DNA of 64,000 bases from Monomorium pharaonis. Taxonomy: Eukaryota; Arthropoda; Insecta; Hymenoptera; Formicidae. The position numbers and the translations under genes were made by a program. The DNA is taken from assembly GCF_013373865.1 (NCBI RefSeq), contig NC_050475.1:799501-863500 (forward strand), given 5' to 3'. The first letter of the stretch is position 1; each line of letters begins with the position of its first letter. The notes below the pieces were generated by a model. The model worked only from the letters and a program-made list of their open reading frames with translations, did no database searches and was not told where the DNA came from. This document shows positions 22,164-35,039 of the stretch, piece by piece.

Positions 22164-24146
22164 TCAGGGTTGCTGTTGTTGCATCTGCGCTTGCATCACA
22201 GCCAACAATTCCTGCATGTGCCGTATTTCCGCCTCCTTTTCTTGCAAAATGCGATCCTTCTCCGACACGGTGCCGTTCTTGTCGGTTTCCGCGATGCTGC
22301 ATGCAAGAAAGAAACGAAAGTCAAAGTTATATGTTTGTATGAACATCAGAAATATAATGAAATTTGATGAATATTTTAATTTATAAATAAAGTAAAACAA
22401 AATTTATGCTCACGTTTGACGTCGAGGGGGTACCGGAGCTCCCTTCGCTAATCTCTCGCTACGATAATTCTCGTAATGTACTTCTTGCGTTACTTCCTGT
22501 AAATCTTGCATGTGTGTGCTATAAAACCAAAATAAAAATAGACTTATGACTTTGTCAATGTAAAATATATAATTGCAATAAAAACTATACTTACATCAGC
22601 ATCGTTCTTAACTTGATAAAATCGCAATGATCGGGGTTTTCCACTTCGACGACACCCCACGGATACAATCGGCCGCGTACCCTCTTCCCTTTGACCTCAA
22701 GCAGAGTATTCGCGCCGCACACCGCGAACGGGACAGCCTCTTTCAATTGACGTACTTGCTCCTTGTAATCCTCGTCCTCGTCACTATCACAGTCCGGTAA
22801 GGGATATATTTTGATTCCATTGCCTTCAATCTCCTCCATGACTCTCTTTTTCAGGCGTAAGACCTCCTTTTTGGTAAGTACATCGGCTTTCGCTATTACA
22901 GGTACTATATTAACTTTGTTATGAAGTTGCTTCATAAACTCAATGTCCAGTGGCTTCAACCTGCATCAGGAGAAAAAGAGGAATCAATATTATTTCTATA
23001 TTATTTGCTTTTATCTTTAACTCTAAACGATTAACTTAATTTTATAGGATAATAATTTGCACCCGTGGCCAAATGGAGAGATGAAATAGAAACAACAATG
23101 TATTCTATTATCCACAATGTTTCTCCTGTTTAGGCCGCTTTCGTCACGAAGAAATCTCTCAAACTGATCATCTATGTATTGAATGATGGCTCGGAAACTG
23201 TCCGTGTTATCAATCGCATCTCCATAACCAGGGGTATCAACGACCGTTAATCTGAGTTTTACACCTCTTTCTTCAATCTCGACCGTCGAAGCATCAAGTT
23301 TGACAGTTTGATTGGTTTTCTCTGTTTAAAAAGATACATGATGTTTGAAAAAATAATAAATATTTTAATCACAAAATTTAAAATCACATATTCCACTTGT
23401 GTGTCACAAGTCTAAAATAAAATTTTGCAATAAATGCATTTCACGCCTACCGACTGCATCAGGAATTATTCGCTCAGGATACAAATCCGTGAGAAACAAA
23501 CTGTTCACCAGGGTAGACTTTCCAAGGCCGGATTCTCCTACAACCATGAGCGTAAACTCGAAACCCTTTTTCACGGATTTCCGATGCACTTGATTCGGCA
23601 GATTCGCGAATCCCACATATCCAGGCGTTTCGAGGCTCCCAAACTGGAAAGAAGACATACATACATCTCGAAATAAAGGACAAATATGTAATATTACTAT
23701 ATTTAAAAATTTTTCGCAAAAAAGTGAAGGGATACATATTTAGATACATTATTCTCCTTTTTTCAAAACAAATTTTCGACCAATAAATAAAAAACATTGA
23801 TATCATACAGGATGTATAAATTAATAATATATAATACATAAATAAATAACAAATCTCAATTTCTAAATAACTTATTAAAAAAACAATGGTTACAAAGAAT
23901 CTCAGTAGTACCTAACATCAGTTAGAAAAATTAAAATTTATTTTTATTCATTATTTATTGGTTTACATATCCTGCGATATTCGATATTATTCGGTACCTA
24001 TTCGATATTTATCGGTCGAGAACCCTTTTTTTCTTTTAATTAGATACCCCAAACGAAGATATACAATTATATGTGGTTAAGGCTGACCGCAAGCATTTGA
24101 CACGTATGCCGGACGCACTCACCGTTTTCACGCTCTCGCTCGACAT
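22164..24146 (-). CDS. Septin1: Septin, Drosophila Septin1 / SEPT2-group type
   Basis: GTP-binding filament-forming cytoskeletal protein acting in cytokinesis and cortex organisation. Six exons: 24146-24123, 23643-23451, 23321-23063, 22960-22595, 22518-22414 and 22296-22164. They total 1080 nt, or 359 aa, close to fly Sep1 (361). Exon 1 encodes only MSSESVKT and joins to FGSLETPGYVGFANLPNQVH. Motifs: polybasic HRKSVKKGFEF, G1 GESGLGKST (44-52), G3 DTPGYGD (101-107), G4 AKAD (182-185), the septin-unique region, and a short C-terminal coiled coil ending in poly-Gln. An ATG at 23658 also opens the frame, but it falls inside a strong polypyrimidine/acceptor tract (ctttccag), so I prefer the upstream exon 1, which has a GTGAGT donor and matching phase. 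Confidence 0.94.
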
Positions 24147-25860
24147 GTTGGACGCGTGAGACCGTGGACACAGTTTCGCGCTTTGTTTCGAAGGTCACGG
24201 TCAACTTGGCCGAATTCCCAACCACGTGCAGCAGGCGCGGATGCGTCGGGACGTCTCAAAAGAGAAGGATATCGTTCGCGGCGGGGCTGACGGGAGAGAC
24301 AGACAGGTTACGGACTCGGTCACGGACGTGTCCGCATCGTTCGTGCGAATGCCGTTCGATACGTTTGGCGCGTCTCGTCACGGTCTGAGGTCTGAGTTGT
24401 CTGATCGCCGTCGCTACAGTAGCCCTCGAAAGCGTCGTGCGGTTGCACCACGTCCAGGCGTGACAGGGAATCTCAGGGAACGGGCGCAGACGCGCGGACT
24501 GTACAGGATATCGCGTTTAGAGACGGAGCCAACGTAGGGCGGGTAGACGCGGAAAGGAGGGGAGCTGATGAATCGAAGTATGGAGCAAGTTGAGGCGTGG
24601 CAACCGAACAGCTGAACGGCATTCCGTTACGTCCTCGCCTCGTAAAAAGTCACGCGATGCGATTCGACAAACTTTGCAAAAAAATCATCAATTACTATAT
24701 GCGATATTTATATGTACTTGTCGATAATGGTATATCAATAAATTTTCTCACCCCCTCCATATATATTTTGTTTTTATTTTATATTGCATTTAATATTTTA
24801 TTTGACCAGACAGAATTTTCAATCTAATATATTCTAATATATTATACTTAGAAAGAAAAGGAGAGATACAAGGCGCGCTTACAAAATATATTACGGAAAC
24901 ACGCATTGCATATTATTATTATTATTATTATTATTATTCACAGTCACAAGTTACATCTCGCTTACTTTTTTAACCGTAACCGATATCACACTTACCCTAA
25001 TACACTGCACAGATACGAGGCAAACAGCTACTTTATTCAGGAAATAGTATCATATACAAGCATTGTTTTACATAATATTTATTATTATTTCGAGTTTTCG
25101 TTTTTTTCTTTAATCATTTGCTATTCTCGACGTTTCTCGTAATCCTCAACGTCACTGTTAGCATTGGTTAATTCATTACATAATTATTAATATATAATAA
25201 TCGGCGCGTCCTTCTTCTGTATCGCTTTCTGCAGAAATTTCCCCGTAGAAATTTGAAACACTCGCATGCTATACTTCACAATTCTTCCTCAATTGGGTGT
25301 CGATCGAAAAGAAAAGAAAAAGATTATTATTTAGTAACATTAAATAATTGTATGCTATTATCCTTAACGAACGATTGATACACAATGATCAGCGTTGTAC
25401 AGTGAAACGTAAAGTTCTATGGAAGGAAACCTAGTTATATAGTCGCCACTTTCCTTTGTACTTCCTTAAATCCCGGGCTTAGTCTCGAATACAGATTAAG
25501 AAATACTAGCGTAAGATGAAATATACATGCTGTGACATTTTCTTATATTTTGTGATAGTTTGTACATATACCCTCAGTATTATTACAGACACAAAACCCA
25601 ACATTAAATTGACACGAGTATTAAAATGTACTCAACTGCATCTTAACAATCATTTTATGTATATAAATCGCTATCGCTATTGTAGCATGCATTGTGCATA
25701 CGTTTTTTCTCTTTATGTATATGTAGTTACAAGTACTCTATTTTCATTAAGAATCGAGAGAAGTTAATTTAAATACAAAAGACATTAGAAGAACGATAAT
25801 ATTTATTCTTGATTAAAAATGCGCAAAAACTTAGGTAGAACTGTAATAGATTTTTGTAGC

Positions 25861-25922
<62 letters not shown>

Positions 25923-26112
25923 TTCCTTGCGGGTGACATCCCTTGTAAGAATTAAAAAAGACATTTTCAGATATTGTAAATGTTCGAAGAATCACCACTA
26001 GATTTTAGGAAACTATGAGGGAATATTGAATTAATTTTAAAATTTTGTCAACAATGTTTTTTCTCTCCAATTTCCTCGAGGAAATCTGAGACTATTGATG
26101 ATTTCGTTAGTT
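24147..26112. other. Intergenic region between the septin 5' end and the eIF4H 3' end
   Basis: Two minus-strand genes flank this 2-kb stretch. 24147-24650 is CpG-rich and should contain the septin promoter and 5' UTR. The rest is AT-rich, holding an (ATT)n run at about 24910-24938 and an (AT)n run at 25867-25920, plus the eIF4H 3' UTR near 26000-26112. Open frames are short and have no domain signal. Confidence 0.55.
25867..25920. repeat. (AT)n microsatellite
   Basis: About 27 uninterrupted AT dinucleotides, in the 3' flank of eIF4H. Confidence 0.95.
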
Positions 26113-28817
26113 TTACTTTTCCATTTTCAATTTTTCTTCTCGAGGCTTTGCACCTCCGTAAATGGAACTTGTTTTACTCGATTCCGCAATTGCATTTACA
26201 GGCTCTTTAACAGTCCTTGGTTTGAGCTCCAACCGTTTTCTTCCAGTAGTGTCTAAAGTAAAAAATGTAATTAAATGTTAAAGATATAAATGTAACATAG
26301 ATTATAATTTTAATACGTATGTTTTTTAATACTGTTTAGTAGAAATAGGACAATTATTTCAACCAAACGCGATTGCGCAAATCAATTTCTAGTCATACAT
26401 GTAGTACGAGAAATCCTTAAGTAAAAAAAAGGATTTTTTTCAGTGACGAGACATAAACTTATAAAATGTGAATTCAAAATATAATTTTAATTCTCGGATT
26501 TTATTGTTAATAAATTATGATTTCATAAAGGATATAAAAATTATAAAAATATTTTCGTAGAACAGGTGATACTACGTAAAAGTAATTTATAATCGATAAG
26601 TCTTCGATTCATTCTATATGTATCAGTTTATATAAACACAATAAAAAAGTTCAATTTTCAAATGATTGAGTGATAATATGGAATAATAATTGTGTAACCC
26701 ATTTTGCGAATTAACTAATACAGTTTTAGGATTTTTATTAAATTACAATACTGTGATTTATGATAATTAATAATGTGCTTCTGAAGATGATATACATTCA
26801 GCACACATACCTGGAGGAGGTGCATCCTTGGCATAATCATCAAGAGGTCTTCGGTCTGGACCAATTCCCCGAATTGGAGGTTTATTAGTGTAGGCTCTGC
26901 TAGACGTACTTCGCGACCAATCACGATTTCCACCTGTGTCATCGTTGAATTGGCCGTAATTGCCTCTATTACTTCTAGAATCCCATCTATCGTTACCTTG
27001 CCTACTACCTCTGTCGCTGTATCCTGCGTATCAAAGACAATAAACCATTAAAATCTTTATCTCGTCATTTGCACGTTAAATTTACACGTGCTATGACAGA
27101 AGAGAGAAGAGTTAGTTTGCAATTATAAGCGTTAGTGTGATATTAATGTACAAATGCAAGATTTGCATTGCGTTCTATTATCATTGATGAAAGCGCATAA
27201 TGTTTACTTGAATATGAGGATTTACTATCGAAATCATCGCCGTATCCGCTACGGCCGGAATCTCGTCCTTTGAATCCGCTACCACTGCCGGCGCCACCAG
27301 TGCGACCTCTCCTATCAAAACCTCCACCACGGTCGTTTCTCTTTCCTTCCGCTACATCAATCTTGATCAGACATTTGTCTACCTCTACTGCTCCATCCAT
27401 CTCCAATGCTGCCTCCAGATCGGCCAAGTCTTCAAATTCAACATAGCAGAAGCCCTTAAATCTACAAACAAAAAACAAAAGATTTTAAAAAAATCAATCT
27501 TGACATACTCATTTTTTCTCACAGTTAAGACACATACTTGTCGGTGTCTCTATCTTTAACCAGTCTGATGACCTTGACATTGAGCTTCTCAAAGATTTTG
27601 TCAACGTCGCCTTGCACAATTCCATTTGGTAAATTTCCCACATATGCCGTGTATGGAGGTTCTGTCGGCAATGGTTTTCTACTTCGATGAGAGGAATAGT
27701 CTCTGTAAATAAAGAAAAAGAAACATTAAAAACATTCATTAAATCTTCGTTTTTTAGCTAAACTTTTTGCATAGTTTTCACCTTTTCTCTCTTTTGCTCA
27801 AGTATGAAACAAGAGAGAAAAAGAGAAAGGAAAAACTGAACCATACAAAAAGTTGAAAAAAACAAGCCAACTATTGTTTAACTTGAGATTATGACATTGA
27901 GTCCTATTACATGCATGTAAGTTTATGAATCATTGTATCCACCTGTGAAGCAGTTGCAAACGCTTTTGCATCACATTTTTCTATCTAGTTTTCTCAAATT
28001 TCTCCTAGGAAAAGACTTGTCTTCTCTCTTAACAAAGTCGAATACTATTACAAACGTACGTCAACGTAATGCATCAAAATAAATCTGCTAACGTCGGTTG
28101 CGTTCAACTGCTTTTTATTAACAGATTTTATGACATAATCACGAAGAAGTTACAGTTTCGGTCTTGCTCTTATCATTATCCCGTGTTTCAGCCGAATGCA
28201 TTTTCTACGCGAAAAAATTACACGCCGTACGCGCGCGCGCATACACACATGCATATTGTGCATGCATGCAGCGAGGAGAATATCGCGTGCCAGGAAGGTA
28301 CGGCGACGTGCAACTCGAAAGATCCACACGACGGCGACGGCGGAGTTGCAGTTCGCATCTGACAGAACCCGGGCAAAATTTGTCGTGACGCCGCTGCACA
28401 CGCTGTCGCGCAAAAACCTTCCTTCCTCCCTCTCTGGCCCCGTGTCTCCTTTCTCGCGCGGCGTGCACCGCACACACGTGCACCGTTCCCCGAGCCGACG
28501 GGGTCGACGTGCCGTCGCGTCGCGCCGTCAAGATCTGCCGGCCTCTGGCGCGAGGCGGCCCGGCCGGCCAAAATAAAGCCGCGTGTCTAGCGGCGGTCAC
28601 CGCGCAAGGTGCTGCGGGCGCCCGCACTCGGCGTAACTCTCACTTAACCTTAAAACCGGGGTATACACGCGCGCGGGACAAGAATACCCGCGGCGACGCG
28701 GCTTGGCGCACGTGCGTCCCGCGGTCGTCGCCGGCCGGGACGCCGCCGGCCGCGTGACACGGCCGCAAACGCGGCCGATACTTGCCTTGAATCGTCGTAA
28801 CCACCTCGACCAGCCAT
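26113..28817 (-). CDS. eIF4H: Eukaryotic translation initiation factor 4H
   Basis: RRM protein that stimulates the eIF4A/eIF4F helicase during mRNA scanning. Five exons: 28817-28786, 27702-27538, 27461-27208, 27023-26811 and 26252-26113. They total 804 nt, or 267 aa. Exon 1 encodes MAGRGGYDDS plus two bases. The RRM follows LPTEPPYTAYVGNL (RNP2 at 30-35) with RNP1 KGFCYVEF at 68-75. Next comes a Gly/Arg/Ser/Asp-rich region, then the conserved C-terminus (LELKPRTVKEPVN, IYGGAKPREEK). Intron 1 begins with GCAAGT, not GT: only AG|GCAAGT keeps frame into RDYSSHR, so this is a GC-AG intron. The nearby GTATCG would shift the frame. Divergent from MYBBP1A. Identity is firm. Confidence 0.94.
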
Positions 28818-29230
28818 ATTGAATGCTCGGAACTAACCGGGACCGCGTGAGTCGAGTCAGTCACCGTGCGAGCGACACCATCGCGCCCCGACGCTCGACG
28901 GCACTCGGTCGATGCTCGACGGTCGGCGACGTGGATCTCGGACGTAGACGCGCGGTCGCGTGCACCAGGCGATTTTAATCGAGCGAAATAGGACGATCTA
29001 GGGCGAGTTGACATGCGACACCAGACGCACTTCAAACCCCAGCTCGGCGATCTCGCTCGGCATCCGCACGTTCGATCGACCAATCGCGCGTGCGACGTGA
29101 AGAGCGCAGCGACACAACTCGCGGAAGCCGGACGCGCGATTGGTGGACGGATGCGAGCCGTTCTCGCGCTCGCGCTCGAGTGATCTTCGATTGCGTCGCG
29201 CGGCGTTCTCCTCCTCCCGATGCCGCGAGT
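28180..29230. promoter_or_regulatory. CpG-dense island over the eIF4H start and intron 1
   Basis: A kilobase of dense CpG dinucleotides stands out sharply from the AT-rich flanks. It covers exon 1 of eIF4H and its likely promoter. Several long open frames occur here on both strands, but they overlap one another and show GC-driven composition without domains, so they are not called as genes. Confidence 0.6.
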
Positions 29231-29570
29231 AAAAAACCGAAAAGAGGCTACGTAATTTTATACATTTTTTTTTCTAGTGTAACACAAAAATAAAAAGGGC
29301 TAAGGATCGAGAAGGATCCTTGGAAGATAAATTTGTAAGCGAAAAGTCATGAGTTGACGATTTACGGCGATTAACGTACGTGAAGTTACGCAAACTACGC
29401 GCGTACTCTTTCAAACGGGGCGATCCATCGCGCGTTCTCGCGAAAAGACCGATATTATGAAAAAGGTCTACAATGTCAGCAGGAGTAATGGAGTAGGAGT
29501 AAGATGTAAAAAATATGAAATGAGATTTGCCAATTTCGTTTATTCCCGGTTTTTAATTGGTCAATTGTTA

Positions 29571-29731
29571 GGCCTGGTCTACAATAGCTGTAAGGGAAAT
29601 AAATTATTTTCTTTTCTTCTTACTCCTACTTCTGTTTTTCTTAACACTCGGTCAATCACAGCGCAGAAGGAAATTACCTTACTTTATTTACTTCTTACTC
29701 CATGCTTACTCCAGTTATTCTAGACCAGGCC
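29571..29731. mobile_element. Nested MITE copy B, TTA duplication
   Basis: 161 bp with inverted ends GGCCTGGTCTA and TAGACCAGGCC, flanked directly by TTA at 29568-29570 and 29732-29734. The interior keeps motifs of the same family (cttactcc blocks). The TTA duplication is typical of PIF/Harbinger-type elements; family assignment is inferred. Confidence 0.8.
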
Positions 29732-29734
29732 TTA

Positions 29735-29892
29735 TGCGGGGTCTACAATGGTAGCAGGAGTACTGGAGTAAGGAGTAAGAGTAACAATTGACTAATTAAA
29801 AACCGGGAATAAACGAAATGGGCAAATCTCATTTCATATTTCTTACTTCTTACTCCTACTCCATTACTCCTGCTGCCATTGCAGACCCCGCA
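29735..29892. mobile_element. Nested MITE copy C, TTA duplication
   Basis: 158 bp with inverted ends TGCGGGGTCTACAATGG and its near-complement CCATTGCAGACCCCGCA. It is flanked by TTA at 29732-29734 (shared with copy B) and 29893-29895. The interior is homologous, in inverted orientation, to copy A. Confidence 0.8.
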
Positions 29893-30173
29893 TTATTCTT
29901 ACTCCTTACTCCATTACTCCTGCTGACATTGTAGACCTTGCATAATACATGGAAGAAATTTGATTAAATGACAGCTAGATTATTATATAAAATTTTACTT
30001 TCAGCAATTGTACTCCAGCAAGTTATACTATTGTTAATTAAATTAATTGCCGATTTGTTGTCTTTTGTCTTGTCGAATGCTGATTCGATTCGTACGTGCG
30101 ATTGACGAACGTAGTCCCGCATTCTCGAAGAAGTGCAGAACGTCGTCGGACGGTCAGACGTGCCAGAAGCAAG

Positions 30174-33100
30174 ATGGCCGCTGCGGTGAACGTACCGCGC
30201 GACAAGCACATGGCCGAAGCGATCTCATCAGATGAGTCCGAGCGGTGTAAAACTGACAGGATGAATACCACTATACTCGACAATTTCAACAAGCTGAAGG
30301 ATGGTAACGACTCCGTGAGATTGAATGCCGGAGTCGCGCTATTGAATTACCTACATCAACATAATACAGTAAATTAATTATACGTTAACCTTATTGAGCT
30401 ATTTTAAATTGTATTCTGCAGGAAGTGGAAACACTTAATTAGTATGAAGTACACAGCAAATTGCCATATTGTAACATTACGTCTATTTTTGCAGGTTGAG
30501 GATAACAAGGAATTGAATTACACGCTGAACAGACTGGTGCGCACTCTGGGTTCCTCGATGATGATCACCAGGAAAGGTACGTACAGCACTCTGACGGTCT
30601 TCCTGATGATGCATCCCGACACACCAGTACAGAAACTTCTGTCCATAATGAACACCCAACTACAACCGGCTAGCGGCAATGCTAAAAGTGTAAGACTCTT
30701 TGTAATTCTATTTTTATTTTGCCTAATATTATGAAAGTAATATTTAATACTGTATCATTTAATAACATTTAATGTAATACTTGAATTCCTCGTTTTGTAG
30801 GAGAATGCCGACATATACATGGGACGTATATTGTTATGCGGTGCATTGATAAGGTCAAAGTTACTCGCTCGCAATAGCGTTGAGACCCAACAGCAGATTA
30901 CAGAGATCTTGCTGAATGCTGGTAGACAACGCAGTTATCTGTCATTTATCTCTGTTATATTTCTTAGTGAGTTTGTTGACCAGCTTGATAGTGAATCTAT
31001 GAAGAATGTTTGGCCACTTGTTGAGAAGGAAATCAGCAAGCCATGGTCTGAGCAAACTTTGGATACATTTTATGTGTTGCTTATCATTAAGGATAAATAT
31101 CCGTCGCTGGTTAATCATAAATTCTTAAAGGAACACTTGGGTGTGAAAGAAATTATTACGAAAGAGTCTATGGAAAATATAGTTAAACTATTAACGGTAT
31201 GTCGCTTAATAAATAATGAATAATCTTTTTCTGTTACGGATTTCCATCTTTATTAGAATAATTTATGTAATTTATAGCAAGCTTAATGTATTATTTGATT
31301 ACTTTGAGATTTGTTTCTTTGACTCTTGTTTTTATCACTGAAATAGTAGCCATTCAAAATTGCTTACATTATATGTGCATAGTAGCAAAACTAGGAATCT
31401 TTCGCCTGACGAGCATCTGTTCTATCATTAGCATTTCTAATCTTTAATAAAGATGTTTTATATATTACGATGCTTATATAAATTTTTTGTTATTCAGGCT
31501 TTACCTAGAATTATTTCTTATCAACATCCAGTATTCAAACTATTTTGTGAAAAGCTGGTGGCGACCGAACTTGTGGCAGATTTCTGGAAAGGCATTGATC
31601 AAAAATTTATAAAACCATCAATGAGCGATGAATATATCGCTGTAGAAATTTTACGACTGATACTTCTTAACATCACAGATAAAACTGTAATTCCATCGTT
31701 ATTATCTTCTAATCTTTTGCAACACATGTTAAAAAGATTTTCAAATTGTAAGAGAAACAAGAACGATATAGTTTTGATAGCCTTCAGAAAAGTTTTACAT
31801 TTGATAGTGTCTGCTACAAATGATGATGATATGAAGACAAAGACACAGCTGAGTATATTGAAAAAGCTCATATTGCATCCTGGTGACTTGATGATAGAAA
31901 AGAAGACTGGTGTCAAAGTGATCCAAATAATTACAGGAAATCTGAGGATAGACGGTGTCAAGAAATTGTGCCAACTGTACAGAGACATTATAGAAAATAA
32001 GATAACTAAAGAAAGAGAAGATACAAAGGCGGAATCATGGACAAATGCCGAGCGAAGTTACGCAGCACAGCTATTAACAAAGTAAGTACATTTGATACAG
32101 AAGATATAAGTGATAATTTTTAATATGAAAATTATTATTTATAATTATTAAGAATTAAAATAATTTAATATCTGTTACTGCATTACATGTATATTCTTCT
32201 ATTAGATTAATGGGTCGTCAGGAGACAGTCTCAGATCAGGATTGGAGACTTGAGCAATTAATGTTCTTGTTCAATAATGGACTGTGTGAAGTGTCAAATG
32301 TTGGAATAGAATTAACGCGTAAGTATATTATATATGTGTATTTTTTGCAATTACTAAAAAATGAAATAAATTTTGATTATTATTTTCAGAACAATTAAAA
32401 GATTCCTTTTATCGCGCTTTGGATCATAAATTACCAAAGTTGGATAATGTACGAAATCTATTAAGCGTGCTCGTTCATGATATAGATTCGAAGTTGCAAT
32501 CCAACTCGATACGATTAAGATCGCCATTAAACGACGCAGCGTCCGATGCTTGGAAAAAAGTGATAAACTTGATTGAAAAACTAGAGAAAAATACCAAAAA
32601 TTTGGAAGCTTTGCCGATATTTCATACAATGAATTTACATATGGGTTTGCAGTTATTCTCAGATCCTGAAACAGCGATTATGTCGATCGATGAGCTTCAG
32701 TGTTGTTACGAGAGATTAAATAAAAAATCCAAGGGACATAAAAAGCTCAATAACGTAATTGCGGAACAGGAACCAGAATGGGTTGAAGTAGTAGTAGATC
32801 TTTTGTTATCTCTTTTATCCAAAAACGATCATTTATTCCGTTCGATAGTTGTCTGTGTATTTCCACATATCTGCCCGCATTTGACTGCATCTGTAGTTCA
32901 TCAGATATTGGCCGTAAGCCTTTTTTATTTTATAATACTTAAGTTAATCTATTCTTTAAATTGTAAATATTAATTTGTTATAAGATGCGTGTGAAAAATT
33001 TGTGAGTTATAGATGTTATATTTTATTTCAGGTATTAGATATAAAAAATACTGAAAAGACACTCACAACAAAGCGAAATGATGAAGAAGATTCTTCGGGT

Positions 33101-35039
33101 ATTGAAAACGACTCGGATAATAGCGAGAACGAGGAGCAGGAGGAAAATGATGAAGATATATCGGAAAGTGAATCCGAGTCCGACGAAAATAAGGATGAGA
33201 ATGAAGACGAAGATGAGGATGAAACAGTGACCGATAAATTGAGAATGGCACTACGTCAAGCTCTAGGTGATGCCGCGATGCAAACCGACGACGAGGACAT
33301 TGACGTAGATGAGATAGACGAGGAAGAGGGCAAGCGATTGGACGAATCGTTAGCGGCAGCTTTTAAAATCTTGCGAGAAAATCGTCAAGTTCGTTCAAAG
33401 AAGCAAGGAAAAACGAGTCAGGCGTTGATGCACTTTAGGGCCCGCGTTATAGATTTGTTGTATATTTATTTAGATATTTGTCCGTCCATGGCGGTCACTC
33501 TAGATATGATCGTGCCACTTTTTGCTCTGCTAGAATTCTGTATAAAGGACCCACATCAGGAACCACTTGCGCATAAAATTCGATCTTGCTTGAAAAAGTT
33601 ATCGACAGTGAAGAAGTTTAAAGATACAACGGGCGTCGACGATACCTTATTAACGACAGTGTTGAAGGTAATTATTTCAAGCGATTAAGCGGACAAATTT
33701 GCTAGATTAAATCATATGAAATAATCGATTCTCTTTCAGGCTTTGATCGAAAAGGGAGAGCGTTCCGTTTCAGTCTGTCAAGAACTCAATGATAAATTGG
33801 CGGAATGCTGCACCTTCCTCGTAAGATGCGCGCAACAGGCCAACTTGTCTACCAAAAGTATCGTAGAAATTTATGGTGAAAATTTAACTGCGTTCTTTAA
33901 GAAAAGAGACTGCGTACTCTCGTCTATGCTATTTAAAGGTATATTACAGTTGTGTTGGGAAGATAACTGGCAACTGGCGCTTCTACTGGTATGTATTTAA
34001 ATTATATACGAGATTAGTATGTCTTCTGATATCTCCATATAAATTATAAAATACCACTTGATTGTTTAGGTGGACTTTGCCTTTGATAGCAGTATTCGGT
34101 ACTTCCGTAGGAATCAGGCACTCGAGCTGTTATTAATTTTCTATAACAATAACCGACTGTTGAGTATAAATACGAAATATGCCGACGTGAGAATGAAATT
34201 AGAAACGACACTTTGTAGAAACACTATTGACACACTCAAGGAAACATGCGATCTGAAGGACAATGGACAATCTACTTTAAGCAATAATATTAGCTCACAA
34301 AGAAAAGTTCGACAGAAATTTATCGGGCACCTTTTGATCCTTCTGCGCGTCGTTCGCGCGCGTTTGCACCATTTGCCGCAAGCGTGGGATTGGCAGGCAG
34401 TTAAAGTGGCATTAACTGAGTACAGAAGTCAAAACGCTCTTTCTGGAGATGCGAAAATTGCCTACAACAAGTTGGCAAGAGAGATTGGAGTGCCTCTCAA
34501 CGTGTAAGTGTAATAATATAATTGGTTTCCAGAAATTTGTTTGTATATGCATACGTATCTTTATTCAACTTACGGGGTTTCTTTGTATAATTTATGTTGT
34601 CAGGCCATTAATGAAGGATTCTAAACTGAATAGTTCCGGCGGTCCTGTTTTACAAAGTAATGGCAAGCAAACCAATGTTGGATCTCAAAACGGAAAAGCA
34701 AGTGATTCGGAAGAAGAGAAGGAAAAAGAGGAAGAGGAGCAAAAAGAGACCACACATAGTGACAATGGGCAGAAGGAAAGAAGAAAGAATAAGAGTAAAC
34801 AAAGGGATAAACGATTATTGAAAAAAGAGGCGCGTGAATTACGCGCGAAAGTTATGTCTCAGGATATGGAGATGTTCAAATTTAGCAGTGTCAGTTTCCC
34901 GGAAAACGCGGAAGCTGCGACGGAAATTATTGAAAATGGGGACTCGCATGACAAGCCTACGAACTCGCCACAAAAAAGAAATCGAACGACAGAAGGCGGC
35001 CGCGAGACTAAGAGAAGAAAAAGCATCGATCGTGTTTGA
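30174..35039 (+). CDS. Mybbp1A: MYB-binding protein 1A / Pol5-family nucleolar protein
   Basis: Nucleolar protein of the Pol5/MYBBP1A family (HEAT/ARM-like solenoid), linked to rDNA transcription and ribosome biogenesis. Ten exons: 30174-30368, 30495-30689, 30801-31196, 31498-32081, 32206-32318, 32390-32913, 33032-33667, 33740-33988, 34070-34503 and 34604-35039. They total 3762 nt, or 1253 aa, all GT-AG and in phase. The N-terminal half is helical and includes NYTLNRLVRTLGSS and YMGRILLCGALIRS. Exon 7 opens with a long Ser/Asp/Glu tract, typical of the family. The C-terminus is Lys/Glu/Arg-rich with likely nuclear/nucleolar signals (RRKNKSKQRDKRLLKK; KRRKS). The 5' leader has no competing in-frame ATG close by. 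Family assignment is firm; exact function in insects is inferred. Confidence 0.93.

Larger units (their letters stand above)
29458..29942. mobile_element. Outer MITE (copy A), split by two nested insertions
   Basis: The left part (29458-29567) and right part (29896-29942) carry inverted ends sharing AGGTCTACAATGTCAGCAGG. Removing the inserted copies B and C rejoins ...caattgtta to ttcttactcc..., matching the uninterrupted interior of copy C. The restored length is about 160 bp. Flanking TTA (left) and TAA (right) suggest a degraded 3-bp duplication. Confidence 0.75.
28818..30173. other. Divergent 5' region between eIF4H and MYBBP1A
   Basis: 1.36 kb between opposite-strand start codons. The eIF4H side is CpG-rich, the middle (about 29455-29945) is filled by nested MITEs, and the MYBBP1A side (30060-30173) is expected to hold its promoter and leader. 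No coding exon is supported. Confidence 0.6.

Noticed and set aside
23643..23658. ATG at 23658 as the septin start codon
   Set aside because: It lies within tgtcttctttccag, a strong 3' splice site, and an upstream exon (24146-24123) with a GTGAGT donor joins in phase to give a family-like N-terminus.
28196..29083. Several overlapping open frames of 100-150 codons on both strands in the CpG-dense region at the eIF4H start
   Set aside because: They overlap each other, are Arg/Ala/Pro-rich as GC-driven composition predicts, have no recognisable domain, and cross the eIF4H exon 1 and its intron.
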